DNA from: Rhodospirillales bacterium
Lineage (GTDB): Bacteria > Pseudomonadota > Alphaproteobacteria > Rhodospirillales > Magnetospirillaceae
Direction: 5' to 3'
Length of the DNA stretch: 64,000 nt
NCBI GenBank assembly: GCA_019455065.1
Contig: JACFNC010000016.1
Span: forward strand, 38,653 to 102,652
Made by a program: the position numbers and the translations under genes. Position 1 is the stretch's first letter; each line of letters starts with the position of its first letter. The notes under the pieces were generated by a model. It did not search any database, was not told the origin of the DNA, and saw only the letters and a program-made list of their open reading frames with translations. Shown piece by piece: positions 53,480 to 62,411 of this stretch.

Positions 53480-54136
53480 ATGGCGGCCCCCGACCCCGAC
53501 ACTCTGTTCCCGATCGCCGGCTTTCGGAACACCGTCTTCCTGCGCGCGTTGCTGGCCGGAAATCCCCACGTGGCCAACGTCGAGGTGGGCGATTACAGCT
53601 ATTACAGCGACTTCGACGACCCGACGCGGTTCTTCGAGCGAAACGTGCGCTTCAATTTCGGCGGCTCACGGCTGGAGATCGGCCGCTATTGCGCGCTGGC
53701 GCACGGCACCACCTTCATCATGGCCGACGCCAACCACGTGATCGCGGGGCCGTCGACGTTTCCGTTCCCGATCTTCGGGGCCGCCTGGGCGGATGCGCTG
53801 CCGCTCGCCGAGATGCCGTTTCCCAAGAAGGGCGACATCGCGGTGGGCAGCGACGTCTGGCTGGGATACGAAAGCCTGATCCTTCCTGGCGTGCGCATCG
53901 GCCATGGCGCCATCGTCGCCGCGCGTGCCGTGGTGTCCCGCGACGTGCCCGACTACGCCGTGGTCGCGGGCAACCCGGCGCGTGTCGTCAGGATGCGGTT
54001 CGACCCGGCGACGGTGTCAAGGATGCTGGCCCTCGCCTGGTGGTCGTGGCCCGTCGAGATGGTGACCGAAGCCATCCCCCTGCTGGTGACGGGCGACGTG
54101 AGCCGGCTCGAGGACTTCGCGGCGAAGGCGGGCTAG
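53480..54136 (+). CDS. CatB-related O-acetyltransferase (hexapeptide repeat)
   Basis: 218 residues from ATG 53480 (AAGGA upstream). A left-handed beta-helix of hexapeptide repeats is visible: VEVGDYSYYSDF, IGRYCALAHGTTFIM, IAVGSDVWLGYESLILPGVR, IGHGAIVAARAVVSRDVPDY, AVVAGNPARVVRMRF. The tail (MLALAWWSWPVEMV) is typical of xenobiotic/streptogramin acetyltransferase-like (XAT) members. Acetyl-CoA donor expected; acceptor unknown, not necessarily an antibiotic. It overlaps the DUF488 gene end by four bases, convergent. Confidence 0.9.
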   Translation: MAAPDPDTLFPIAGFRNTVFLRALLAGNPHVANVEVGDYSYYSDFDDPTRFFERNVRFNFGGSRLEIGRYCALAHGTTFIMADANHVIAGPSTFPFPIFGAAWADALPLAEMPFPKKGDIAVGSDVWLGYESLILPGVRIGHGAIVAARAVVSRDVPDYAVVAGNPARVVRMRFDPATVSRMLALAWWSWPVEMVTEAIPLLVTGDVSRLEDFAAKAG

Positions 54137-54483
54137 CGGCCCTCCAGCCAAAGGCGCAGGGCTTCGGCGTTGTTGCGGGCCTCGTCCTTGGCCGCGTAGA
54201 GCAGCGTCACCGTTCCCGCCCGTCCCCATTCTAGCAGTTCTGCGGCGGCGCTTGCCGCCGGCTCGTGTTCGAGTTCGGCGGCATAGGCGGCGCGAAACAC
54301 CTCCCAGGCATCCGGGTTGCCATGGAACTCCCGGCGCAGGGTGTCGCTGGGCGCCACGTCCTTGAGCCACACGTCGATGGCCGCCCGCTCCCGATTGATG
54401 CCCCGCGGCCACAGGCGATCGACGAGGACCCGGCGGCCATCGGCCGGGTCGGCGGCTTCGTACACCCGCTTGATCTTGAACAT
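54133..54483 (-). CDS. DUF488 family protein
   Basis: 116 residues, the full length of the short DUF488 family. Diagnostic sequence: KIKRVYEAADPADGRRVLVD, RLWPRGINRERAAIDVWLKD, then VTLLYAAKDEARNNA near the end. Function of the family is not established. Convergent with the acetyltransferase; nine bases after the DUF1330 gene, same strand, so probably co-transcribed. Confidence 0.88.
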   Translation of the reverse strand: MFKIKRVYEAADPADGRRVLVDRLWPRGINRERAAIDVWLKDVAPSDTLRREFHGNPDAWEVFRAAYAAELEHEPAASAAAELLEWGRAGTVTLLYAAKDEARNNAEALRLWLEGR

Positions 54484-54492
54484 CGACCGCCC

Positions 54493-54780
54493 CTAAGCAC
54501 CTTCGACGAGAACCATCGTCATCGTTGCCGCCCCCTCGCGCGCCTTGCGCGCCGCCAGGTATTCGGGCGAATCGTACCAGCGCCGGGCCGCCTCCATCGA
54601 CGGGAATTCGGTGATCACCGTCCGGTGCGGCGTGACGTCGCCCTCCAGCACCTCGGCGGCGCCGCCACGCGCCAGGAACCGGCCTCCGTGGGCAGCCACC
54701 GAGACCCCCGCCAGCCGCTTGTACTCCTCATAGGCGGCGGGGTCGGTGACGATGGAATCGACGATGACATATGCGGCCAT
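54493..54780 (-). CDS. DUF1330 domain-containing protein
   Basis: 95 residues from ATG 54780, with GGAG seven bases upstream. It is a dimeric ferredoxin-like (ABM-type) fold: AYVIVDSIVTDPAAYEEYKR, GGRFLARGGAAEVLEGD, RTVITEFPSMEAARRWYDSP, EYLAARKAREGAA. No enzymatic function is known for the family. Longer open frame upstream lacks support. Confidence 0.88.
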   Translation of the reverse strand: MAAYVIVDSIVTDPAAYEEYKRLAGVSVAAHGGRFLARGGAAEVLEGDVTPHRTVITEFPSMEAARRWYDSPEYLAARKAREGAATMTMVLVEGA

Positions 54781-54889
54781 GACTTTTCTCCGATAGTTGC
54801 AAACCCTGTGAGCGTCGTCACAGCGGGCCCTTCTCTTGTCGCCGATAACGTCCCCCATGGACAAGACCGCGCCCAACGGGGAGGCAACC

Positions 54890-55006
54890 ATGCGGCTGCA
54901 TATTGAAGACGTGCCAGACATCGCCACCGCCACATTGCCGCTGATCGCCGTGGGGCTCGTCGCTCTCGTCGGAGTGTTCCTGGCGCTCGACCGCTTCGCC
55001 GTCTGA
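54890..55006 (+). CDS. 38-residue single-helix membrane peptide
   Basis: A short plus-strand frame with a strong ribosome site (GGGGAGG, five bases before ATG 54890). The peptide has an acidic N-terminus (RLHIEDVPDIATA) and one clear hydrophobic helix (TLPLIAVGLVALVGVFLALD). An in-frame ATG at 54857 is less well placed. It lies in the otherwise empty gap between the DUF1330 gene and a transporter remnant. Family unknown; single-helix micro-proteins often modulate membrane complexes, but no partner is indicated. Confidence 0.5.
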   Translation: MRLHIEDVPDIATATLPLIAVGLVALVGVFLALDRFAV

Positions 55007-55009
55007 ACC

Positions 55010-55308
55010 TCAGACGGCCCGCCGGCGTGCGGCCGTGGCGATGACCGCCAGCGCCGCCAGCACCAACGCCACCGCGGCGGCGTGCCGCATTTCCAGCGCC
55101 TCACCGAGAAACATCGCCGCCAGCAGCACCGCGGCGACAGGCATCAGCCCGGTATGCACCGCCGCCGCCGAGCCCGACACGTCGGCCAGCCCGCCATACC
55201 ACAATACGTAGGCCAGAGCCGAGGCCACCAAGCGACGACCACCTTGCCGACCACGACAGACGAGCCGACGATGATCATGGCCAGGGCCAGACGCAGGTGG
55301 CTGACCAT
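55010..55308 (-). pseudogene. Remnant of an EamA/DMT-family transporter with large internal deletion
   Basis: The C-terminal 73 codons (55010-55231) encode the last EamA helices (AYVLWYGGLADVSGSAAAVH, then TGLMPVAAVLLAAMFLGE) with no start of their own except TTG/GTG. Immediately upstream, ATG 55308 begins a typical EamA N-terminus (RLALAMIIVGSSVVVGKVVV) in a different frame, which then runs into nonsense. An intact transporter has about 290 residues, so roughly 190 in the middle are missing and the join is out of frame. The short repeat GGTGG occurs on both sides of the junction. The ATG is one base after the mutY stop, showing it was once co-translated. Confidence 0.75.
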
Positions 55309-55309
55309 C

Positions 55310-56371
55310 TCAGTAGGCCTTCGCCAGGGCGTGGCGCACCACCTTGCGCATCAGCGTCGGCAGGGCGTGGTCGCCCAGCCGGTCGAGCGGGCACCACAGG
55401 CCGCGTGCCGCCGCATTGCCGCCGACCTTGCCGGCCATGACCGACAACTCGAGCTGGAAATGGGTGAAGCCGTGACGCACCAGCCCCGGCAGGGCGCGCC
55501 ATTCGGCGGCCACCGGCGCCGCGCCCGCCGCCTCGTCGGGCGCCCAGACCTCCGCCCGCCACGGGGTCGAGGGTATTTCGATCATGCCGCCCAGCAGCCC
55601 GGCCTCCGGCCGGCGCCGCAGCAACACCGATCCGTCCGGACGCATCGCCCAGAACGCGACGCCGCGCCGCGTCGGCCGCTCGGTTTTCTCGGCCTTGGCC
55701 GGGAGGGTCTCGGCGATGCCGGCGGCACGGGCCGCACAATCGGCCATCCACGGGCACAGCCCGCAGGCCGGCTTGCGCGGCGTGCACACCGTCGCGCCGA
55801 GGTCCATCAGGGCCTGGGCATAGTCGCCGGGGCGGACGTCCGGCGTGAGTTCCCCGGCGAGCCGCTTGAGTGCCGGCTTGGCGCCCGGCAGCGGATCGCG
55901 CACCGCGAACAGCCGGGCCACCGCCCGCTCGACGTTTCCGTCCATGACCACGGCCCTGTGGCCGAAGGCGATGGCGGCGATGGCCGCCGCCGTGTAGTCG
56001 CCGACGCCGGGCAGCTTGCGCAGCGCCGCCTCGTCCTCGGGGAACCGCCCGCCGCGCCAGGCGGCGACGGTCTGCGCGCATTTGTGCAGGTTGCGGGCGC
56101 GGGCGTAATAGCCGAGCCCGGCCCATTCGCGCAGCACCGAGTCGAGCGGCGCCGCCGCCAGATCCCGCACCGTCGGCCAACGCGCGACGAAGGCCTGGAA
56201 ATAGGGCGCCACCGCGGCGACCGTGGTCTGCTGCAGCATCACCTCGGAGAGCCACACGTGATAGGGGTCGGGCCGGACGCCGGGCGGCGCCCGCCACGGC
56301 AGGACGCGGCGATGACGGTCGTACCAGACCAGCAGGCGGTCGGCGAGGGATGCGGGCGTCGTTGGCGGCAT
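55310..56371 (-). CDS. mutY: A/G-specific adenine DNA glycosylase
   Basis: 353 residues. It removes adenine mispaired with 8-oxoguanine. Catalytic Glu is in SEVMLQQTTVAAVAPYF, the HhH and catalytic Asp in LPGVGDYTAAAIAAIAFG and VVMDGNVERAVARLF. The [4Fe-4S] cluster cysteines follow C-x6-C-x2-C-x5-C (CTPRKPACGLCPWMADC). A C-terminal NUDIX-like domain (from about 230) recognises 8-oxoG. Divergent from dciA; mutY-dciA-dsbA-smc is conserved in alphaproteobacteria. Confidence 0.96.
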   Translation of the reverse strand: MPPTTPASLADRLLVWYDRHRRVLPWRAPPGVRPDPYHVWLSEVMLQQTTVAAVAPYFQAFVARWPTVRDLAAAPLDSVLREWAGLGYYARARNLHKCAQTVAAWRGGRFPEDEAALRKLPGVGDYTAAAIAAIAFGHRAVVMDGNVERAVARLFAVRDPLPGAKPALKRLAGELTPDVRPGDYAQALMDLGATVCTPRKPACGLCPWMADCAARAAGIAETLPAKAEKTERPTRRGVAFWAMRPDGSVLLRRRPEAGLLGGMIEIPSTPWRAEVWAPDEAAGAAPVAAEWRALPGLVRHGFTHFQLELSVMAGKVGGNAAARGLWCPLDRLGDHALPTLMRKVVRHALAKAY

Positions 56372-56428
56372 GCGCTGGACGTTAGCATGAATCTGTCAGC
56401 GGTTCGCGGGAACGCTTATGATGGCCCC

Positions 56429-56935
56429 ATGACGAGGGACGGGAACGAGCGGGAGGGCGAGAACCGGGGCGGCGGACCGCGCGCCATCGCGGCCACCGTC
56501 GATCGCATCACCCGCGCCAGTCTGGGACGGCGCGGCTTCGCCGAGGCTTCGATCGTCGCCGACTGGCCGGCCATCGTCGGCGAGACCCTGGCCGAGCACG
56601 CCTGCCCGCTGCGCCTTGCCTTCCAGCGCGGCGAGCGTGGCGGCGGCACCCTGCACCTGCGGGTCGCCTCGGGGGCCATGGCCACCGAAGTCCAGCACCT
56701 CGCCCCGCTATTGATCGAACGCATCAACGGACATTACGGCTATGCCGCGGTCGCCCGGCTGGCGGTGACCCAGGGACCGCTGCCGCAGCGCCGCCGGCGC
56801 AATCCGCCGCCCGAGCCCGACCTCGCGCCTGCTCAGCGGCGGCAACTCGACGAGCGCCTTGCCGCCATCGACGATCCCCAGTTGCGTGACGCCCTGGCCG
56901 CGCTGGGCCGCCACGTCCTGGCCCGCAAGGAATAG
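56429..56935 (+). CDS. DciA-like DUF721 protein
   Basis: 168 residues from ATG 56429; ATG 56387 in the same frame would add 14 residues and neither has a clear ribosome site. The DUF721 core is GFAEASIVADWPAIVGETLA, EHACPLRLAF, GTLHLRVASGAMATEVQHLA, LLIERINGHYGYAAVARL. The family includes DciA, the ancestral replicative-helicase loader; long alphaproteobacterial members also carry a C-terminal tail as here. Start uncertain, family assignment good. Confidence 0.85.
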   Translation: MTRDGNEREGENRGGGPRAIAATVDRITRASLGRRGFAEASIVADWPAIVGETLAEHACPLRLAFQRGERGGGTLHLRVASGAMATEVQHLAPLLIERINGHYGYAAVARLAVTQGPLPQRRRRNPPPEPDLAPAQRRQLDERLAAIDDPQLRDALAALGRHVLARKE

Positions 56936-57027
56936 GAGGCATTGCCCGATGGAAGGACGAGCGCGCCTTGTGCCGCCGCGGCGAGCGCCATAATATCGAC
57001 CGACAACCTGTTTCCAGGAGGCCTGAG

Positions 57028-57621
57028 TTGAGTGCATTTCTGCGTCTTTTCGCGGTTCTCGGCGCGTTGCTCTTCGGCGCCGCGGCCTACGCCCAGGAGA
57101 GCGGCGAACTGCCGGACATGGTGCTGGGCAAGGCGGATGCTCCCATCACCATCATCGAGTACGCGTCGCTGACCTGTTCGCACTGTGCGAGCTTCCATCG
57201 CGAGACGCTGCCCAAGCTCAAGGCCGAATGGATCGAGACCGGCAAGGCCAAGCTGGTCTACCGCGATTTCCCCTTCGACGGCTGGGCCCTGGGCGCCGCC
57301 ATGATCGCTCGCTGCGCCGGCCCTGAGCGCTATTTCGCGTTCCTCGACACCCTGTTCCGCTCGCAGGAGCAGTGGGCGCAGTCGAAGAACCCGCTCGAAG
57401 GCCTGCGCAACATCGCCCGCCTCGGCGGCATGACTGACCAGCAATTCAACACGTGCATCGGCGACCAGAAGCTGATGGGGGCCATTCAGGCCCGTCGCAT
57501 GGAGGCGGAAAAGAAGCTGGGAATCAATTCGACCCCGACCTTCTTCATCAATGGCGAGAAGATCGCCGGCGCCCAGCCCTACGCCGAGTTCGAGAAAGTC
57601 TTGAAGGCCGCGGCCAAGTAG
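57028..57621 (+). CDS. DsbA-family thiol:disulfide oxidoreductase
   Basis: 197 residues from TTG 57028, which has AGGAGG six bases upstream; the upstream open frame is unsupported. A signal peptide ends near AYAQE (residue 22). The thioredoxin-fold active site is CSHC (Cys50-Cys53, in YASLTCSHCASFH), and the cis-proline loop is STPTFFINGEKI. This DsbA group (thioredoxin_4) in alphaproteobacteria lies before smc. It would oxidise or isomerise periplasmic thiols. Confidence 0.92.
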   Translation: MSAFLRLFAVLGALLFGAAAYAQESGELPDMVLGKADAPITIIEYASLTCSHCASFHRETLPKLKAEWIETGKAKLVYRDFPFDGWALGAAMIARCAGPERYFAFLDTLFRSQEQWAQSKNPLEGLRNIARLGGMTDQQFNTCIGDQKLMGAIQARRMEAEKKLGINSTPTFFINGEKIAGAQPYAEFEKVLKAAAK

Positions 57622-57646
57622 CCGGCCGGCCGCGGGGGGACGGGGG

Positions 57647-60600
57647 TTGGTGGAGTTCACCAGGCTGCGGCTGTCGGGGTTCAAGTCCTTCGTCGAGCCG
57701 ACGGAGGTGCCGATCCCCGCTGGCCTGACCGGTATCGTCGGCCCCAACGGCTGCGGCAAGTCCAACCTTGTCGAAGCCTTGCGCTGGGTGATGGGCGAAC
57801 ATTCCGCCCGCCAGATGCGCGGCGGCGAAATGGATGACGTGATCTTCGGAGGAACCGCCAACCGCCCGCCGCGCAACGTTGCCGAGGTGGCGCTGCACGT
57901 CGACAACCGCCGCCGTCTGGCGCCGGCGCAGTTCAACTCCCACGACGAACTCGAGGTCGTGCGCCGCATCGGCCGCGGCGAGGGGTCGCTTTACAAGGTG
58001 AACGGGCGCGAAGTACGGGCGCGGGACGTCCAGCTCCTGTTCGCCGACGCCGCCACCGGCGCCCGCTCCACCGCCATGGTAAGCCAGGGGCGCATCGGCG
58101 CCATCATCGCCGCCAAGCCGTCCGAGAGGCGGTCCCTGCTCGAAGAGGCGGCCGGCATCGGCGGCCTTCATTCGCGCCGCCACGAGGCGGAACTGCGGCT
58201 GCGCGCCGCCGAGACGAACCTCGAGCGCCTGGAGGACGTGCTGACCGCCCTCGACGGGCAGCTTCAGAGCCTGAAACGTCAGGCCCGACAGGCGGTACGC
58301 TACCGCACGATCAGCGACCAGATCCGACTCACCGAGGCGACGGTTCTTCGCATCCGCTGGATCCAGGCCATTCGCGAGTTGGAGGTCGCGCGCGGCGCCG
58401 ACACCCAGGCCCAGGCCCGGGTGGCAGAACTCACCGGCGCTGCGGCGGCGGCCTCCACCGCCCAGGCCGAAGTCGCCGCCGTGCTGCCCGGCCTGCGTCA
58501 GGCCGAAGCCGAGGAGGCGGCGCGCCTGCATCGGCTCGTCGTCGCGCGCGAACAGCTCGATGCCGAGGAACGGCGTGTCGCCGAGACGGAAACGGAAACG
58601 CGGCGCCGGCTGGCGCAAACAGACGCCGACATGGAGCGCGAGGCGGCCCGGTCCGCGGACGCCCTCCAGGCGCTGCACAGGCTGGGCGAGGAGCGCTCGG
58701 CCATCGAGCGCGACCAGGGCGGAGAACCCGCGGCGCATCGGGAAGCCGGCGAAAATGCGGCGGCGGCACAGGAGAGTGCGGCCGCTTTGGAGGCCGAACT
58801 GTCCTCGCTCACCGAACGTATCGCCGCGGCCGAGGCGGAGCGCGCAGCGATCGCCCGCCGTTTGGCCGAGGCAGAGACTCGCCGGACCCGCGCCCGCGAA
58901 CGCGTCCGGGAAGCGGAAGTCCAGCGCGAAGCCGCCGCTGCCCAGGGCGTCGACGACGACGCGATGGCCGCCGCCGAATTGCGTCTGGAGGAAGCCGGCG
59001 AACTCCTGGAACGGGCGCGCGACGAGGCGGAGCACGCCGACGCGCAACGTCGACAGGCGCAGGCGACCCGGGACGCCGCCCGCGAAGAGTTGCAAACAGT
59101 CGCCGCGGCCCGCGCACGGCTGGTTGCCGAGGCCGAGGCCCTGGACGATCTGCTCGCGGTCCCGGAGGCGGGCGACCGGCAACCGCTGCTCGACGCGATC
59201 GAGGTCGAGCCCGGTTTCGAGGCGGCGCTGGCCGCCGCCCTCGGGGACGACCTCGCCGCGCCGGTGGCCGACGGCGATGCGGACGCACCGCTGCGATGGA
59301 CCACGCTGCCGCCCCTTGCCGCTCCGCCTCCGCTGCCGGCGGAATGCCGCCCCCTCGGCGACAAGGTGCAGGGGCCGCCGGCGCTCGCCCGCCGGCTGTC
59401 GCAGATCGGCGTGGTCGACCGCGCCGAGGCGGGAGCGGAACTGCGCCGGCAACTCGGACCCGGCCAGCGGCTGGTCAGCGAGGCCGGCGACCTGTGGCGC
59501 TGGGACGGTTTCACGGTCGCTGCCGGCGCCCCGAGCGCGGCCGCCGTGCGCCTTCAGCAGCACAACCGGCTGCGGGACCTGCGCGCGCGTATCGCGGAGG
59601 TCGATCTCACGGTCGAGACGGCGGAGGAACGTGTCGCGGAAGCGGCGGCGGCGGCTGACGTCGCCAGCCACGTCGAAGCCCAGGCCCGCGACCGGGTGCG
59701 CCAGGCGGAGGCGGCCGTCAACCAGGCCCGCGACGACCATGGCCGGCTCGTGCAGCGGGCGTCCGCCGCCGCGTCGCGCCTCGCCGCCATTGACGAATCG
59801 CTTGAGCGCTTGCGCCTGGACCTTGCCGAGGCGGACATCGAATCCGAGGCCGCGCGTTCCGCGCAATCGGCAATTGCCGATGTCGCCGACGATCGCTCGC
59901 GGCAATCGGATCTTCGCGCCGCGCTGGCCGAGTCGCGGGCCGCCCTGATCGAGGCGCGCAGCGTCGTCGACCGCTTGCAGCGCGAAGCGGCCGAGCGCCG
60001 GCGCCGGATCGAACGCATCGGCGAGGAGGCGAAGTCGTGGGAGGAGCGGGCCCAGGCCGCCCGACGCCACCAGGAGGAGCTTGCCGAACGCCGCGAGGAA
60101 ATCAGGTCCGAGTTGGAGCGGCTGGCGGCCCGCCCGCTGGAGATTGCGGAACAGCGCGGCCTGCTGCTCGACGACATCACCGCCGCCGAAGCCGCCCGCA
60201 GGCGCGCCGCCGACGCCCTGGCCGAGGCCGAGGCGCAGGCCGGGCAGGCCGACGCCCGACGCCGCGCCGCCGAACAGGCCCTGGCCGCTGCGCGCGAGGA
60301 CAAGGTGCGCCGCGAGGCCGCCATGGACGCCGGTCGCCAGGCCTGCCGGAGCATCGCCCAGGCGATCGACCAGCGCTTCGAATGCACGCCCGAGAAATTG
60401 GCCGAGACCGCCGGCATCGGCGACGATGAGGTGCCGGCGCTGGAGGACGTCGAGCGCCGCCTCGATCGCCTGCATCGGGAACGCGAGGGTCTGGGGGCGG
60501 TCAACCTTCGCGCCGACACCGAGGCGCGGGAACTGGAGGCCCAGACCGAAGGCCTTCGGACCGAGCGCGAAGACCTGGTCGCCGCCATCGCGAAACTGCG

Positions 60601-61117
60601 CCAGGGCATCGCCGAACTCAACCGCGAGGGACGCGAGCGCCTGCTCACCTCGTTCGAGGAGGTGGACGAACATTTCCGGCGTCTGTTCGTGCGCCTGTTC
60701 GGGGGTGGGCGCGCCCATCTCAGCCTGACGGAGTCGCCCGATCCCCTCGCCGCCGGGCTGGAGATCATGGCCAGCCCCCCGGGGAAGCGCCTGCAAACGC
60801 TGTCGCTGCTTTCGGGGGGCGAACAGGCTCTGACGGCGCTCGCCCTCCTGTTCGCCGTGTTCCTCACCAATCCCGCCCCCATCTGTGTGCTCGACGAGGT
60901 CGATGCGCCCCTCGACGATGCCAACGTGGACCGCTTCTGTTCGCTGGTGGCCGAGATTGCCCGTTCATCGGCGACCCGTTTCCTGATCGTCACCCACCAC
61001 CGCATGACCATGGCGCGCATGGACCGCTTGTTCGGGGTGACGATGGTGGAAAGGGGAGTGTCGCAGTTGGTTTCCGTCGATTTGGAGACGGCGGAAGGAC
61101 TGCGCGAGCCCGCCTGA
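57647..61117 (+). CDS. smc: Chromosome segregation ATPase SMC
   Basis: 1156 residues, full length. Walker A GPNGCGKSN at 32-40, ABC signature LSGGEQALTALALLFAVF at about 1055, Walker B ICVLDEVDAPLDD at about 1079. Two long coiled coils (about 165-490 and 640-980) flank a hinge (about 500-630), whose sequence (LPEAGDRQPLL-like VPEAGDRQPLLDAIEVEPGF) is the short alphaproteobacterial type. It compacts and resolves chromosomes with ScpA/B. TTG 57647 or GTG 57650 starts the frame. A 1082-residue open frame on the other strand is an artefact of the GC-rich coiled-coil codons. Confidence 0.96.
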   Translation: MVEFTRLRLSGFKSFVEPTEVPIPAGLTGIVGPNGCGKSNLVEALRWVMGEHSARQMRGGEMDDVIFGGTANRPPRNVAEVALHVDNRRRLAPAQFNSHDELEVVRRIGRGEGSLYKVNGREVRARDVQLLFADAATGARSTAMVSQGRIGAIIAAKPSERRSLLEEAAGIGGLHSRRHEAELRLRAAETNLERLEDVLTALDGQLQSLKRQARQAVRYRTISDQIRLTEATVLRIRWIQAIRELEVARGADTQAQARVAELTGAAAAASTAQAEVAAVLPGLRQAEAEEAARLHRLVVAREQLDAEERRVAETETETRRRLAQTDADMEREAARSADALQALHRLGEERSAIERDQGGEPAAHREAGENAAAAQESAAALEAELSSLTERIAAAEAERAAIARRLAEAETRRTRARERVREAEVQREAAAAQGVDDDAMAAAELRLEEAGELLERARDEAEHADAQRRQAQATRDAAREELQTVAAARARLVAEAEALDDLLAVPEAGDRQPLLDAIEVEPGFEAALAAALGDDLAAPVADGDADAPLRWTTLPPLAAPPPLPAECRPLGDKVQGPPALARRLSQIGVVDRAEAGAELRRQLGPGQRLVSEAGDLWRWDGFTVAAGAPSAAAVRLQQHNRLRDLRARIAEVDLTVETAEERVAEAAAAADVASHVEAQARDRVRQAEAAVNQARDDHGRLVQRASAAASRLAAIDESLERLRLDLAEADIESEAARSAQSAIADVADDRSRQSDLRAALAESRAALIEARSVVDRLQREAAERRRRIERIGEEAKSWEERAQAARRHQEELAERREEIRSELERLAARPLEIAEQRGLLLDDITAAEAARRRAADALAEAEAQAGQADARRRAAEQALAAAREDKVRREAAMDAGRQACRSIAQAIDQRFECTPEKLAETAGIGDDEVPALEDVERRLDRLHREREGLGAVNLRADTEARELEAQTEGLRTEREDLVAAIAKLRQGIAELNREGRERLLTSFEEVDEHFRRLFVRLFGGGRAHLSLTESPDPLAAGLEIMASPPGKRLQTLSLLSGGEQALTALALLFAVFLTNPAPICVLDEVDAPLDDANVDRFCSLVAEIARSSATRFLIVTHHRMTMARMDRLFGVTMVERGVSQLVSVDLETAEGLREPA

Positions 61118-61179
61118 CATTCCATCGCGCGACGATAATTATTTAGAAATTTCAAATACTTGAAGAGGCGTTTTTCGCC

Positions 61180-61208
61180 TTGACAGGTGTAGGCGTAAAT
61201 CATATTGT
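61180..61208 (+). promoter_or_regulatory. Promoter of the F0 ATP synthase operon
   Basis: TTGACA (61180-61185), 17-base spacer, TATTGT (61203-61208): a near-consensus sigma-70 promoter about 48 bases before the atpI ATG. The -35 is overlapped by a small hairpin AGGCG-TTTTT-CGCCT (61166-61180) in an AT-rich tract. Confidence 0.75.
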
Positions 61209-61255
61209 GCCCGCGCTTTTGGGCGGGGCTGTACTCGCGGGAATGAGTAGGCGTC

Positions 61256-61612
61256 ATGGACGAACGCGATTCCCATCGCAGCCTGACCGAGATCGACGAA
61301 CGATTACGGGCGCTGCGGGCCGAAGCCGCTGAAAAGGCGGCCGCCGGCGGCGGTCGGGGGAGACCTGAGCAAGGCATAGGGCTCGCGTTCCGCATCGGCG
61401 TCGAATTGGTTTCGGCGTTGATCGTGGGGCTCGTGATCGGCTTTGGCCTGGACTACTGGTTGGGGACCAAGCCTTGGTTTTTGATTGTGTTCTTCTTTCT
61501 CGGTGCGGCGGCGGGCGTGCTCAATGTTTACCGCGCCACCCGCGGTCTGGGATTGGCCGTTGGTTACGCCGAGCCTGAGAAGGAAGAGAAAGACCGTTCC
61601 GCCGGAGACTGA
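61256..61612 (+). CDS. atpI: ATP synthase accessory protein AtpI/AtpZ
   Basis: 118 residues with a charged N-terminus (about 1-45) and two membrane helices (GIGLAFRIGVELVSALIVGL, then VIGFGLDYWLGTKPWFLIVF, FFLGAAAGVLNVYRAT). It assists F0 assembly, especially the c-ring, and is not part of the mature enzyme. First gene of the F0 operon, 15 bases before atpB. Confidence 0.92.
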   Translation: MDERDSHRSLTEIDERLRALRAEAAEKAAAGGGRGRPEQGIGLAFRIGVELVSALIVGLVIGFGLDYWLGTKPWFLIVFFFLGAAAGVLNVYRATRGLGLAVGYAEPEKEEKDRSAGD

Positions 61613-61627
61613 CAGGACGATATTGCC

Positions 61628-62353
61628 GTGGCCAGCCCGCTCCATCAATTCGAAATCAAGCCGTTGATCCCGCTCGAAATCGCGGGGATCGACGTGTCTT
61701 TCACCAACTCGTCGCTGTTCATGGTGGCCGCCGTAGCCGGCGTCACCCTGTTCCTCACGCTCAGCATGCGCGGCCGCGCCCTGGTGCCCGGCCGCTGGCA
61801 ATCGCTGGCGGAGATGATGTACGAGTTCATCGGCGGGATGATCCGCGAGAACGTGGGCAACGAGGGGCGGCATTTCTTCCCCTTCATCTTCACCCTGTTC
61901 GCCTTCATCCTGTTCGGCAACCTGTTCGGGCTTCTGCCCTACGCGTTCACCTTCACCAGCCACATCATCGTCACCTTCGCCTTGGCCATGACCGTGTTCA
62001 TCGGCGTGACGATCGTCGGCATCGTGCTGCATGGGGCGCACTTCTTCACCCTGTTCGTGCCCTCGGGCGTGCCGAAGGTGATGATCCCGTTCCTGGTGCC
62101 GATCGAGTTGCTGTCATACCTGTCGCGGCCGATCAGCCTGTCGATTCGTCTGTTCGCCAACATGATGGCCGGGCACACCATGATGAAGGTCTTCGCCGGC
62201 TTCATCGTCGGCCTGGGCTTCCTCGGTGGCTGGGCGCCGCTGGCGGTGAACGTGGCGCTCACCGGTTTCGAATTCGTGGTCGCCTTCCTGCAGGCCTACG
62301 TGTTCACGCTTCTCACCTGCCTGTACCTCAACGACGCCGTCCATCTCCACTGA
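61628..62353 (+). CDS. atpB: F0F1 ATP synthase subunit a
   Basis: 241 residues from GTG 61628. It forms the proton half-channels against the c-ring. The essential Arg174 is in [20 protein letters not shown], with [16 protein letters not shown] before it; five to six membrane helices. Start [20 protein letters not shown] is typical of alphaproteobacterial subunit a. Confidence 0.97.
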   Translation: MASPLHQFEIKPLIPLEIAGIDVSFTNSSLFMVAAVAGVTLFLTLSMRGRALVPGRWQSLAEMMYEFIGGMIRENVGNEGRHFFPFIFTLFAFILFGNLFGLLPYAFTFTSHIIVTFALAMTVFIGVTIVGIVLHGAHFFTLFVPSGVPKVMIPFLVPIELLSYLSRPISLSIRLFANMMAGHTMMKVFAGFIVGLGFLGGWAPLAVNVALTGFEFVVAFLQAYVFTLLTCLYLNDAVHLH

Positions 62354-62411
62354 GACGTCGCCGCAAGGAAGGCATTTCCCTGGAATTAACAAACCTCAAG
62401 GAACTAAGACG

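Noticed and set aside
57548..60796. A 1082-codon open frame on the minus strand opposite smc
   Set aside because: Smc is complete with Walker and signature motifs in the plus frame; the opposite frame is a GC-rich mirror of the coiled-coil codons with no recognisable domain.
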